Assembly: GCA_035765195.1 (NCBI GenBank)
Contig: DASTYC010000006.1
Coordinates: 62,001-126,000 of the forward strand
Length of the DNA stretch: 64,000 nucleotides
Source of the DNA: CALAED01 sp035765195
GTDB taxonomy: Bacteria; Actinomycetota; Actinomycetes; Streptosporangiales; Streptosporangiaceae
Direction of reading: 5' to 3'
Positions 38,066 to 46,447 of the stretch are shown here, one piece after another. The notes below the pieces were generated by a model, which made no database searches, had not been told where the DNA came from, and worked only from the letters and a program-made list of their open reading frames with translations. Position 1 is the stretch's first letter, and every line of letters starts with the position of its first letter. A program made the translations under genes and the position numbers.

Positions 38066-39478
38066 CTATGCGTGCGTCGGCCGGATGTTGTGGTTGAGGT
38101 GGAAGACGTTGTACGGGTCGTAGGCGTCCTTGAGCGCGGTCAGCCGGGCGAGCTTCGCCGGCGGGTAGGCCCGGCGGACTCCGGCGGCGCCCTCGTCGTT
38201 GAGCGCGTTGACGTACACGCCGCTGGCGTAGGGCTCGAGCGCCGCCGCGGCGGACCGGGCGGCCGCCATCCGGGCCGTGTCCTCGGCCGGGTCGGTCCAG
38301 CGGGTACCCGCGCCGAACTCGAAGAGCGTGCCGCGGTGGCTGAACGCGGCGTCAGCGTCGGGCACATCGGCGATCGCGCCGCCGTACGCCTGCAGACCGA
38401 CGCCGGGGAGGACGTCGCCGGCGCCGCCCGAGGGGGCGCCGCCGGCCGTGCCGCGCGACAGGAACGCCTCGATGGCCGCGTCGGGGAACCGCTGGAGGTA
38501 GTGGCCCTTGCCGTACCTGCGGTAATGGTGCCCGCCGACCGCATCGTCTCTGGTCTGCAACTCGACATACGACTGCTCGGACACCCGCTCGGCGAGTGGG
38601 CGGCCGAGGCCGCGCAGCGCCGCCAGCAGCCGCTGCGCCCGCCGCGCCCGCCGCGGCTCCCGCTCCGTGTGCCCGACCCAGACGAACCCGACGGTGGCCA
38701 CGCCGATGCCGCCGCCGCCGACGGACGCGGTGAACGTGGCCTCGCGAGGCGCCTCCTCATTGAGATCACGCCATCCGCGCAGCACGGGCAGCGCCCGGTC
38801 GAGCGGGAAGTCGAACTCGGCCGACAGCGTCCGGGTCCCCACGGGGTGCAGCCGGAACTCGAACTCGGTGACCACGCCGAAGTTCCCGCCGCCGCCACGC
38901 AGCCCCCAGAACAGATCGGGGTGCTCGGTGCGGCTGGCCCGCACCACCTCCCCATCCGCGGTCACCATCTCGTAGGAGATCACGTTGTCGCAGGCCAGCC
39001 CGTACTGCCGGGCCAGCCAGCCCATGCCGCCGCCGAGGGTCAGCCCGCCGACGCCGGTGTGGGAGACGTTGCCGGCCGTCGTGGCCAGGCCGTGGCGCTG
39101 CGCCGCGCGGTCCAGCGCGCCGAGCAACGCACCGCCGCGCACCCAGGCGCGCCGGCGCACCGGGTCGACCCGGACCCCGTTCAGCGGGGAAAGGTCGATC
39201 ATCAGGCCGTCCTCCGGGACGGCGAAGCCGACCGCGCTGTGCCCGCCGCAGCGGACGCCGATCTCCAAGCCGAGCTCACGCGCCGTACGGACCGCGGTTA
39301 CCACGTCGCGGACGCTCGCACACCGGACGATCATCCGCGGCCGCCGCTCGACCATGGCATTCCAGACCGTGCGGGCGTCGTCGTAGCCCGCCTCGCCCGG
39401 CAGCAGCAACCGCCCGTCGAGTCGGTCGCGCATGTCGCCGGTCCTGTGGGCGGTGCCGTGGATCGTCAAAGTTGTCAT
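38066..39478 (-). CDS. FAD-binding oxidoreductase with BBE C-terminus
   Basis: 470 residues from the ATG at 39478. The FAD_binding_4 domain has RCGGHSAVGFAV, where the His normally carries covalent FAD, and GGLTLGGGMGWLARQYGLACDN. The C-terminal berberine-bridge segment ends with YDPYNVFHLNHNIRP. A second covalent Cys site (CxxV/GxxG) is not clear; the aligned stretch NVSHTGVGGLTLGG has Ser-His instead. It probably oxidises an alcohol or closes a ring in a small molecule. Divergent from the MocR regulator. Confidence 0.9.
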   Translation of the reverse strand: MTTLTIHGTAHRTGDMRDRLDGRLLLPGEAGYDDARTVWNAMVERRPRMIVRCASVRDVVTAVRTARELGLEIGVRCGGHSAVGFAVPEDGLMIDLSPLNGVRVDPVRRRAWVRGGALLGALDRAAQRHGLATTAGNVSHTGVGGLTLGGGMGWLARQYGLACDNVISYEMVTADGEVVRASRTEHPDLFWGLRGGGGNFGVVTEFEFRLHPVGTRTLSAEFDFPLDRALPVLRGWRDLNEEAPREATFTASVGGGGIGVATVGFVWVGHTEREPRRARRAQRLLAALRGLGRPLAERVSEQSYVELQTRDDAVGGHHYRRYGKGHYLQRFPDAAIEAFLSRGTAGGAPSGGAGDVLPGVGLQAYGGAIADVPDADAAFSHRGTLFEFGAGTRWTDPAEDTARMAAARSAAAALEPYASGVYVNALNDEGAAGVRRAYPPAKLARLTALKDAYDPYNVFHLNHNIRPTHA

Positions 39479-39496
39479 GGCAGTGAGCCTGACAGC

Positions 39497-39547
39497 AATC
39501 GGTACACACGATAAGGTCCGATTTGATGCTTCAATCCAGTACCGATT
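39497..39547. promoter_or_regulatory. Inverted repeat around the MocR start, candidate operator
   Basis: AATCGGTAC at 39497-39505 and its exact reverse complement GTACCGATT at 39539-39547 flank the MocR start. A shorter CCGATT copy lies at 39518. MocR regulators often bind separated repeats in divergent promoters. Confidence 0.45.
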
Positions 39548-41043
39548 TTCGGCTCGCGGGCGAGTTGCTGATCGAACTGCACCGCGACGCACCGATGGCG
39601 CTGCACCGGCAGATCGCGACGTCGATCCGCGACGCCATCCGTACGGGGCGGCTGCCGCTCGGCACATCCCTGCCGCCCACCCGCGCCGTCGCCGCCGACC
39701 TTGGGGTCTCCCGCGGCGTCGTCGTCGAGGCCTACCAGCAGCTTGTCGCCGAGGGGTACCTCACCAGCAAGTCCGGCGGCTACACCCGGGTCGCGATCGG
39801 CCCCGAGCCCGGACCCGAATCCAACCCCGGACCCGAATCCAACCCCGGACCCGGGTCCAACGCCGCACCCGCGCCCGCACCCGCGCCCGGAACCGCGCCG
39901 GCGGCAGTCCGGGCGGCGCAGCAAGCGCCGCACCCGCGGATCGACTTTGGCTACGGCCGGGCCGACCTGGCCAACTTTCCCCGCCAGACCTGGCTGCGCT
40001 CGATCCGTACGGTGCTGAACGAGACCCCGAACGATCGGTTCGGCTACCTCGGCGGTCACGGCATGCCGGAGTTGCGGGAGGCGCTGGCCGCCTACCTCAA
40101 CCGAGTGCGCGGCACCGCGGCCCGGCCCGGCAACATGGTCATCTGCAACGGATACGCGCAAGGCATCGCGCTGCTCATCCAGGTGCTCGTGAAACGGGGG
40201 GCCAAGCGGCTCGCCGTCGAGGATCCCTCGATGGACGACGACGCCCACCCGCTCGCGCTCGCCGCCGGGCTCGACCTGGCCGGCGTCCCGGTCGGCCCCG
40301 ACGGCATCGATGTCGACGCGCTCGATCACTCGGACGCGGACGCCGTCATCTTGACCCCGTCCCACCAGTGGCCGACCGGCGCCGTGCTCTCGGCCGAGTC
40401 CCGCGCCGCGGTGCTCGCCTGGGCCAAGCGCCGTCACGCGCTCGTCATCGAGGACGACTACGACGCCGAATACCGCTACGACCGTGCCCCGATCGGTGCG
40501 ATGCAGGGCCTCGCGCCCGACCAGGTCGTGTACGCGGGCACGGCGAGCAAGACCCTTTCGCCGGGGCTCCGCCTCGGCTGGCTTGTCGCGCCCGCCCACC
40601 TGGCCGACGACATCGCCGATGCCAAGATGCTCGCGGACCGCGGCTCACCGGCGATCGACCAGCTCGCGTTCGCCGACTTCCTCGACCGCGGCGAGTTCGA
40701 CCGGCACCTACGCCGAATGCGGCCGGTGTACCGGCGCCGCCGAGACGCCCTGCTCACCGCGCTGCGGAATCGGCTGCCGGACCTCGAGCCGGCCGGCGTC
40801 GCCGCGGGCCTGCATCTGGTCGCGTGGCTGCCGCCGGACCTCGACGAGACCGCCGTGGTCGCCGCGGCCGCCCGACGCGGCCTGGGCGTCTACGGCGTGA
40901 CGCCCTATCGCATCGCACACCAAGGCCCCGGCGGACTGATCTTTGGCTACGCCACCCTCAACGAGCACACCATCGCCGAGGGCATCGACCTCCTCGCCTC
41001 CGTCATCAGCGAAATGCGCTCGGCCCCACGGACGCACCGATGA
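39526..41043 (+). CDS. MocR-type PLP-dependent regulator (GntR HTH + aminotransferase fold)
   Basis: 505 residues from the ATG at 39526 (AAGG 9 bases upstream; a TTG codon precedes). Residues about 20-90 are a GntR winged helix (ALHRQIATSIRDAIRTGRLP, LGVSRGVVVEAYQQL). A Pro/Gly/Glu/Ser linker (about 90-128) joins a fold-type I aminotransferase domain with PLP Lys about 342 in GTASKTLSPGLRLGW. MocR proteins sense PLP or an amine/amino acid and regulate neighbouring genes, here probably the divergent FAD oxidase and DHFR-like genes. Confidence 0.92.
   Translation: MLQSSTDFRLAGELLIELHRDAPMALHRQIATSIRDAIRTGRLPLGTSLPPTRAVAADLGVSRGVVVEAYQQLVAEGYLTSKSGGYTRVAIGPEPGPESNPGPESNPGPGSNAAPAPAPAPGTAPAAVRAAQQAPHPRIDFGYGRADLANFPRQTWLRSIRTVLNETPNDRFGYLGGHGMPELREALAAYLNRVRGTAARPGNMVICNGYAQGIALLIQVLVKRGAKRLAVEDPSMDDDAHPLALAAGLDLAGVPVGPDGIDVDALDHSDADAVILTPSHQWPTGAVLSAESRAAVLAWAKRRHALVIEDDYDAEYRYDRAPIGAMQGLAPDQVVYAGTASKTLSPGLRLGWLVAPAHLADDIADAKMLADRGSPAIDQLAFADFLDRGEFDRHLRRMRPVYRRRRDALLTALRNRLPDLEPAGVAAGLHLVAWLPPDLDETAVVAAAARRGLGVYGVTPYRIAHQGPGGLIFGYATLNEHTIAEGIDLLASVISEMRSAPRTHR
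39808..39861 (+). repeat. Three 18-bp tandem repeats in the MocR linker
   Basis: Unit cccggacccgaatccaac occurs twice exactly, and a third time with two changes. It encodes P-G-P-E-S-N repeats in the linker between the DNA-binding and aminotransferase domains. Copy number may vary between strains. Confidence 0.8.
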
Positions 41044-41113
41044 GTTCCGGCGCCCCGCCCGGTCTGTCATGTAGAGATGACCGAACGGGGCTCGTGCGAA
41101 TGGAGGCAGCGAA

Positions 41114-42016
41114 ATGAGCGGTGTGCGGCTAGGGGTAAGTCTTCCCACCAGCGGAGACGACGCGACGCCGGAGGCGATCGTGCGGGTGGCGGAGGACGCG
41201 GAACGCGCGGGGCTCGGCTCGGTCTGGACGTACGAGCGGCTGCTCAGGCCGACGGTGCCGATCGCGATGGGCGGCCCGGGCGGGCCGGTGATGGACCCGC
41301 CGGAGGGGTTCGCCAACGTCTATGACCCGTTGGAGGTGCTCGGGCACGTCGCCGCCCGCACCGAACGGATCATGCTGGGCACCAGTGTGGTGGACGCGTT
41401 GTTCCACAGCCCGGTGGTGCTGGCCCGGCGGTTCGCCACTCTCGACCGGCTCAGCGGCGGGCGGCTGCTCGCAGGAGTGGGGCAGGGCTGGATGTCCCAG
41501 GAGTTCGAGGCGGCCGGGGTCTCGATGAAGCGGCGCGGAGCCGGCTTCGAGGAGCATCTGCGGGCGATGCGGGCCGTCTGGGGGCCCAACCCGGTGAGTT
41601 TCGATGGCCGCTTCTACCGGATCCCCGAGTGTGAGATCGGCCCCAAGCCGGTGCGCGAGGGCGGCCCGGCCCTGCTGGTCGGCGGTTTCGCGCCCGCCGC
41701 GATCGAGCGCGCGGCCCGGCTCGGCGCCGGGATGACCCTGGTGATCTTCGACTGGGACGCGCTGACCGCTTCGATCGAGGCGTACCGGCAGGCGGCACAG
41801 GCCGCCGGGCAGCCCGCCGGCCCCATCGTGGTGCAGGTGAACGGTGCGGTGACCGCGAAACCGGTGGACGGGCGAGCGCCGCTGACCGGCTCGGCCGAGC
41901 AGGTCGCCGGCGATCTGGATCGGCTGGACGAGCTGAACGTCGACCATGTCTTCTGGGCGTTCCCCGGCGGGCCGGCCGAATCCGTCCCCTCCATCGCACC
42001 GCTCCTGACCCGCTGA
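41114..42016 (+). CDS. LLM class flavin-dependent (F420-type) oxidoreductase
   Basis: 300 residues of luciferase-like monooxygenase fold. VRLGVSLPTSGDDATPEAIV starts the barrel, followed by TERIMLGTSVVDALFHSPVV and RLLAGVGQGWMSQEFEAAG, as in actinobacterial F420-dependent members. The cofactor may be F420 or FMN; substrate unknown. GGAGG precedes the ATG. It stands alone between the MocR and DUF2007 genes. Confidence 0.9.
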   Translation: MSGVRLGVSLPTSGDDATPEAIVRVAEDAERAGLGSVWTYERLLRPTVPIAMGGPGGPVMDPPEGFANVYDPLEVLGHVAARTERIMLGTSVVDALFHSPVVLARRFATLDRLSGGRLLAGVGQGWMSQEFEAAGVSMKRRGAGFEEHLRAMRAVWGPNPVSFDGRFYRIPECEIGPKPVREGGPALLVGGFAPAAIERAARLGAGMTLVIFDWDALTASIEAYRQAAQAAGQPAGPIVVQVNGAVTAKPVDGRAPLTGSAEQVAGDLDRLDELNVDHVFWAFPGGPAESVPSIAPLLTR

Positions 42017-42032
42017 ACTGGTCGCCCTGCTC

Positions 42033-42305
42033 CTACAGGGCGTCCTCGGCGGCGGCGGCGAGGAGGCGGCGGGCCGTGGCTTCGTCGTAGGGGGCGACCA
42101 GCACGCTGATGCCTCGCGTCTGCAGTGCCGGATATAGCCCTCCGACATCGTCTCCCGCCACCGCCGCCGTCACGTTGTTGTTGCGCAGCATGCCGACGAT
42201 CAGTTGCGCCTCCGTGCGGCTGGCGACGACCGCCACGGAGACCATGGCCGCGTCGCCGGCGGCCTTTCCTCTCGGGGCGTCCGAGCGCCTGCGTTTCCAG
42301 CGCAC
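42033..42305 (-). CDS. DUF2007-type putative signal-transducing protein
   Basis: 90 residues. The core MVSVAVVASRTEAQLIVGML followed by ISVLVAPYDEATARRLLAA fits the DUF2007/PII-like small ferredoxin fold. The N-terminal 20 residues are basic. The start is GTG at 42305 with AGGAG 8 bases upstream; an internal ATG at residue 21 is also possible. Function unknown. Confidence 0.7.
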   Translation of the reverse strand: MRWKRRRSDAPRGKAAGDAAMVSVAVVASRTEAQLIVGMLRNNNVTAAVAGDDVGGLYPALQTRGISVLVAPYDEATARRLLAAAAEDAL

Positions 42306-42536
42306 GACCTCAACTCCTATGTCCGGCGCCTCTTGGTCAACGTCCGCCGCGGCGGCGGGCGTTCCCCCCGTCGCGTCCCCCGTCGCGTCCCCTCGCCCGT
42401 CCGGGCGAGCGGCTTCCCCGAGGTCCGCCGAGGTCAGGTGGTGCCGAAGGCGTCGCTGATCGACTGGGAGTTGCGACCACTGACACGACGTTCCCCGCAG
42501 GCGGGCTTGCCGGGGCTCGCGCCGGATGCCCCAAGG

Positions 42537-44108
42537 TCACCAGAACGTGGGCGGGGTGGGGAACCGGTCGTCTTCGGTGTAGGTCAGGTGCTCATCCACC
42601 GCGACAACGCCGTCGACGTGGCGCAGGGCGTGGATGAGTCCGCGGATGACGAACCTGCGCTCGACGTGACCGTTCAACGTCACGACCCCGTCCAGGACCG
42701 TCACCTTCACGGCACGCCGATTCACCCCGCTGACGCGGGGCAGCAGCTCGGTCTGGATCTCGGCCTGAATCTCCTCATCGGCGCGCAGATACACCCGCAG
42801 CAGGTCGATCCGGCTGACGATGCCCAGCAACCGTCCGGTGAAAGTGTCGACGACCGGCAACCGGCGGATGCGGTGCTCACGCATGATCCGCGCCGCCTCC
42901 TCGACCGTGGTCGACGGGTGGACGGTCACGGCGGGCGCCGACATCAGCTCCGCCGCGGTCACCCCCACAGACTTGCGGTGCTCCCTGCGGCGCCGTGGAC
43001 CTTCGAACAACGTCGTCGTCTCGGCCGCGTCCGGGTCGGCCTCCTTGAGCACCAGGTCGGCGTCGGAGACGATGCCCTTGACACGCCCCGTGATGTCGAG
43101 CACCGGGGCCGCACCGACGCCATGCTCCAGCAGTTTGGCGATGATCCGTTTGTACGGAGTCCCCTCGAATACGGTCGTGACCGGACGGGACATCACGTCC
43201 TCCACCCGCGCTCTCCGCATGACGCCTCCCCTCGCTACATCGAGCGTGAGCGAAATCGGCGGCGCCGACCAGCGGCGAAGGTCCCGGCAGTACGGGACGC
43301 AGGTGCCGCATCGTCCGTGGTCAGCACACCTGGTTCCTGGTGGGGAGGAACGGTTCAGCTCTTCGGCGAGGATGGGCGCGGCGACGGTGGCGGCGTGGAT
43401 GCCGATGACGCTCACGATGTCGAGCACCTCCATGAGCTCGTCGGTCGTGGCGCCGTACCGGAGGGCGTTGCGCATGTGGACCTTGAGACCCGGGACGTAC
43501 AGGTGCGTGGCCGACGCGTCGAAGGCGCAGTAGATCAGCTCCTTGACCTTTGGCGCCAAGACGCCCGACGTCCATGGCACCGAGGAGAACTCGCCGTAGG
43601 CCTCGAACAGGTCGGGGTCGAGCTCGAGCAGGCCGTCCCAGAACTCGTGCCAGTACCCGCGGTTGGCGGTGAAGGCGGCCTTGAGCCGCTCGCGTCGCTC
43701 GTCCAGCGGCGCCGGCTCCGTGCGCGGCCTCGTGCGCAGCCCCTCCTCTTCGAGGACCTCCATCAGGACCGGCACGCCGATGTTGCAGGCGTGGATGCCG
43801 AGCGTGCTGGTGAGCTCGAGCACCTCCATGATCTCCTCGCCGGTCGCCCCGTGCTCGAGCGCGGCGCGGATGTGCTGCCTGATTCCGGGCTCGTAAAGGT
43901 GCGTCGCGGCGGCGTCGACCGCGATGTAAATGAACTCCTTGACCTTCGGCTCCAGGTGGTCCTTGCGCCAGGGCACAGCGGAGAACTTGAGGTAGGCGGC
44001 CAGGAAGTCCGGGTCGAGCCGCAGGATGCTCTCCCAGGCCTCGCTCCAGGTGCCGCGCACCCGGATGAACTCGTCCTTCACTTCCCGCTGACGCCGGCTG
44101 AGGGTCAC
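42537..44108 (-). CDS. Fused reading frame: two CMD domains + two CBS domains + BON domain
   Basis: 523 residues from the GTG at 44108, which overlaps the GntR stop (GTGA). Residues about 1-240 hold two carboxymuconolactone decarboxylase/AhpD-type domains (KEFIYIAVDAAATHLYEPGI and KELIYCAFDASATHLYVPGL). The frame runs without a stop through a Cys-rich linker (CADHGRCGTCVPYC) into a CBS pair (VEDVMSRPVTTVFEGTPYKR, IRRLPVVDTFTGRLLGIVSR) and a BON domain (VTVLDGVVTLNGHVERR). The CBS-BON part has its own ATG and strong ribosome-binding site at 43220, so it is probably also made alone. CMD proteins usually stop where this linker begins. Confidence 0.75.
   Translation of the reverse strand: MTLSRRQREVKDEFIRVRGTWSEAWESILRLDPDFLAAYLKFSAVPWRKDHLEPKVKEFIYIAVDAAATHLYEPGIRQHIRAALEHGATGEEIMEVLELTSTLGIHACNIGVPVLMEVLEEEGLRTRPRTEPAPLDERRERLKAAFTANRGYWHEFWDGLLELDPDLFEAYGEFSSVPWTSGVLAPKVKELIYCAFDASATHLYVPGLKVHMRNALRYGATTDELMEVLDIVSVIGIHAATVAAPILAEELNRSSPPGTRCADHGRCGTCVPYCRDLRRWSAPPISLTLDVARGGVMRRARVEDVMSRPVTTVFEGTPYKRIIAKLLEHGVGAAPVLDITGRVKGIVSDADLVLKEADPDAAETTTLFEGPRRRREHRKSVGVTAAELMSAPAVTVHPSTTVEEAARIMREHRIRRLPVVDTFTGRLLGIVSRIDLLRVYLRADEEIQAEIQTELLPRVSGVNRRAVKVTVLDGVVTLNGHVERRFVIRGLIHALRHVDGVVAVDEHLTYTEDDRFPTPPTFW
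43218..43232 (-). promoter_or_regulatory. Internal start and ribosome-binding site for the CBS-BON protein
   Basis: Coding strand GCGAGGGGAGGCGTCATG: an AGGGGAGG Shine-Dalgarno 4 bases before an ATG. It gives a 227-residue protein (MRRARVEDVMSRPVTTVFEG) of normal length for actinobacterial CBS-BON proteins. Confidence 0.65.
43272..43285 (-). promoter_or_regulatory. DosR/DevR-like box upstream of the CBS-BON start
   Basis: The coding strand reads GGGACCTTCGCCGC, 12 of 14 matches to a GGGACCTTCGTCCC-type palindrome found before hypoxia/dormancy genes in actinomycetes. It lies about 55 bases before the internal ATG. CBS-BON proteins are common in such regulons. Confidence 0.4.
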
Positions 44109-44803
44109 GCCTGTCCCTTCCAGTCGAGGGCTTGGATCCCGGTGGTGGCGGCATTGTTGAGGTGCTCGGTGCAGCACCGGGCGGCGGCGTCGAGGTCGCG
44201 GGCGGCGATCGCGGCGACCAGCTCGCGCATCTCGGCCACCACTCGCTTCGGCCGGCCCGGCTGCGACAGCGACGTGGCTCGCAGCACCCGGACCCGGGCC
44301 TGCACGCTGCCGAGGATCCGCTGGATCGTCGGGCTGGACGCCCCGGCGAGCAGGACGTCGTAGAAGTCGTCCTTCGAGCGCAGCATCTCCTTGATGTCGC
44401 CGCCTTCCACGCAGGCGCGTTCGATCTCCGACAGCGTCGCGCGCAGCGCCGCGACCTGCTCGTCCCCGGCCCGCTCGATGAACCGCCGTACGGCGAGCGC
44501 CTCCAGTGCGCCGCGCACCGCGTACAGGTCCTCCGCCTCCTGCGGGGACGGGCTGTAGACGACGGCGCCCTTCTGCGGGATCACCACGACGAGGCCCTCA
44601 GCGGTCAGCTCGCGCAGCACCTCGCGGATCGTCGTCCGGGACACCCCGATCTGCTCGATCAGCTCGCGCTCGACGAGCCGCTGGCCGGGCTTGAGGTCGA
44701 AGCCGAGGATCGCGTTGCGCAGGCCCTCCAGCACCTGCTCGCGCAGCGGCGCCGCCACCCGGCCGATATGAATGCCGCTGAACGCACCCTGTTTCTCAGT
44801 CAT
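44105..44803 (-). CDS. GntR family regulator (FadR/FCD type)
   Basis: 232 residues. The winged helix APLREQVLEGLRNAILGFDL, then LIEQIGVSRTTIREVLRELT, is followed by an all-helical FCD effector domain. It lies 4 bases downstream of the first dehydrogenase gene near the end of the catabolic operon and probably represses it, releasing on binding a small organic acid. A FadR-like palindrome upstream of the operon (50359-50377) is its likely site. Confidence 0.92.
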   Translation of the reverse strand: MTEKQGAFSGIHIGRVAAPLREQVLEGLRNAILGFDLKPGQRLVERELIEQIGVSRTTIREVLRELTAEGLVVVIPQKGAVVYSPSPQEAEDLYAVRGALEALAVRRFIERAGDEQVAALRATLSEIERACVEGGDIKEMLRSKDDFYDVLLAGASSPTIQRILGSVQARVRVLRATSLSQPGRPKRVVAEMRELVAAIAARDLDAAARCCTEHLNNAATTGIQALDWKGQA

Positions 44804-44807
44804 AGAC

Positions 44808-45674
44808 CTATCGTCCTTCGAGCCAGCGCACGATCTCGGTGTGATCGGCGTCCGCGGGGAGCCGGTCGGCCGCCTCCGCCCACAGCGCGACGGCCGCCTC
44901 GCCGAGCCGGGACGGGCGGCCGGTCTGCCGGGCCAGCTCCACCGCGATGCGCATGTCCTTGAGCATCAGCCGCACCGGGAAGCCGGCGCCGAACTTGCGC
45001 TCCAGGATGTAGTTCGGCCACTTGTTCTCGGTGGAGCCGCTGCGTCCGCTGGACCCGTTGATCACTTCGAGCATCACCTTCGGGTCCAGGCCGAACTCCT
45101 GACCGGCCAGGATCGCCTCCGAGCTGACCAGCAGGTGCGTCGCGGAGAGCAGGTTGTTGAGCGCCTTCAACGCGTGCCCGGCCCCTGCCGGGCCGACGTG
45201 CATGACCTTCCGGCCCAAGGTCTCGAACATCGGGCGCAGCGCGGCGGCGTGCTCCGGCGCGCCGCCGACCATGATGGTCAGCGTCCCCTCCCGCGCGCCC
45301 CGTACGCCGCCGGACACCGGGGCGTCGACCATGGGCACGCCGCGCTCGGCCGCGGCGGCGCTCAGCTCGCGGGTACGGGCCGGCTCGGACGAACCCATGT
45401 CCACCAGGATCGTGCCCGGGGCGAGCCGGTCGAGCAGCCCGTCGCCGATCAGCACGGACTCGACCGCCGCCGAGTCCGGCAGCATCAGCACGAGCACGCC
45501 GGCACCCGCCGCCGCGTCCAGCACGGTGTCGACCACCGTGATGGATGTGGACCGCTCGCGGACCCGCGGGTCCGCGTCGTAGCCGCGCACCTGGTAGCCG
45601 GCCGCGGCGAGGCGGCCGGTCATCGGCGTGCCCATGTTGCCGAGCCCGACGAACCCCACCGTCTCAGCCGTCAT
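44808..45674 (-). CDS. 3-hydroxyisobutyrate dehydrogenase family enzyme (copy 1)
   Basis: 288 residues. Rossmann start VGFVGLGNMGTPMTGRLAAA, substrate loop DAPVSGGVRGAREGTLTIMV, and catalytic Lys in GHALKALNNLL. Beta-hydroxyacid dehydrogenases oxidise 2-hydroxymethyl or 3-hydroxy acids with NAD(P). It overlaps the upstream CMD gene by 11 bases. A second homologue lies at 46444-47334. Confidence 0.92.
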   Translation of the reverse strand: MTAETVGFVGLGNMGTPMTGRLAAAGYQVRGYDADPRVRERSTSITVVDTVLDAAAGAGVLVLMLPDSAAVESVLIGDGLLDRLAPGTILVDMGSSEPARTRELSAAAAERGVPMVDAPVSGGVRGAREGTLTIMVGGAPEHAAALRPMFETLGRKVMHVGPAGAGHALKALNNLLSATHLLVSSEAILAGQEFGLDPKVMLEVINGSSGRSGSTENKWPNYILERKFGAGFPVRLMLKDMRIAVELARQTGRPSRLGEAAVALWAEAADRLPADADHTEIVRWLEGR

Positions 45675-46047
45675 CGGCGCGCATCTCCCGCAACACCTTC
45701 TCGGCCACCCGGAAGGACTCGAGCGCGGCCGGCACGCCGCAGTAGACGGCGGTCTGCAGCAGGGCCTCCTGGATCTCCTCCTCGGTGCATCCGTTGGTGA
45801 CCGCGCCGCGCACGTGCACCGCGAGTTCGTGCATCCGGTTCAGCGCGGTCAGCATGGTGAGGTTGAGCAGGCTCCGGGTCTTGCGGTCGAGGCCGGGCCG
45901 GGTCCAGACCGCGCCCCAGCAGTACTCCGTGACCAGCTCCTGGACCGGCCGGGCGAACTCCGTCACCTGGGCCAGCGACCGGTCGACGTGGGCGGCGCCG
46001 AGCACCTCGCGGCGGGTCTGCAGGCCTTGCTCGAAGCGATCACTCAC
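45664..46047 (-). CDS. Carboxymuconolactone decarboxylase family protein
   Basis: 127 residues starting at the GTG at 46047 (V-SDRFEQGLQTRREVLGAAH matches the usual start of 4-carboxymuconolactone decarboxylases). Further landmarks are LTALNRMHELAVHVRGAVTN and YCGVPAALESFRVAEKVL. An upstream ATG at 46068 lies inside the cupin gene without a ribosome-binding site. It may decarboxylate a lactone ring product in the pathway; the true substrate is not known. Confidence 0.88.
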   Translation of the reverse strand: MSDRFEQGLQTRREVLGAAHVDRSLAQVTEFARPVQELVTEYCWGAVWTRPGLDRKTRSLLNLTMLTALNRMHELAVHVRGAVTNGCTEEEIQEALLQTAVYCGVPAALESFRVAEKVLREMRADDG

Positions 46048-46447
46048 CGTCGGCCTCATCTTCGTCATATTCGTTATATTCGTCGTCGCTGACCGGCCGG
46101 TCCCAGTCGGTCTTTCCCAGCGAGACCGCCAGGTGCAGCAGGTAGCCGTCCTTGCCGGCCCCGTGCCAGTGCGTCTCGCCGGGCGGCACCCACACCGTGT
46201 CGCCCGCGCCGAGTCGCCGCGGCCGCTCGCCCTCGGTGCAGATGCGCCCGTCGCCCGCGGTGACGTGCAGGACCTGGCCGCGTTCGTGCCGGTGCCAGTT
46301 CGTACGGGCTCCCGGAGCGAAGAACACGTTGTTGATCATGACGCCGTCGGTCGCGGGCAGCACGGGATCGCGCCAGACCAGGCCGGTGAAGGTGTCCTGG
46401 CTGTGCTGGGTCACGGCGTCGGGCGCCCGCCCCCGAATTATCTTCAC
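46040..46447 (-). CDS. Cupin domain protein
   Basis: 135 residues from the GTG at 46447 (GAGGAGG upstream, GTGA overlap with the dehydrogenase stop). Metal motif 1 is NWHRHERGQVLHV and motif 2 is ETHWHGAG, giving a single-domain metal-binding barrel. The acidic tail (DDEYNEYDEDEADGE) is notable. Cupins next to CMD proteins are common and may act as isomerases or decarboxylases; exact role unknown. Confidence 0.88.
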   Translation of the reverse strand: MKIIRGRAPDAVTQHSQDTFTGLVWRDPVLPATDGVMINNVFFAPGARTNWHRHERGQVLHVTAGDGRICTEGERPRRLGAGDTVWVPPGETHWHGAGKDGYLLHLAVSLGKTDWDRPVSDDEYNEYDEDEADGE

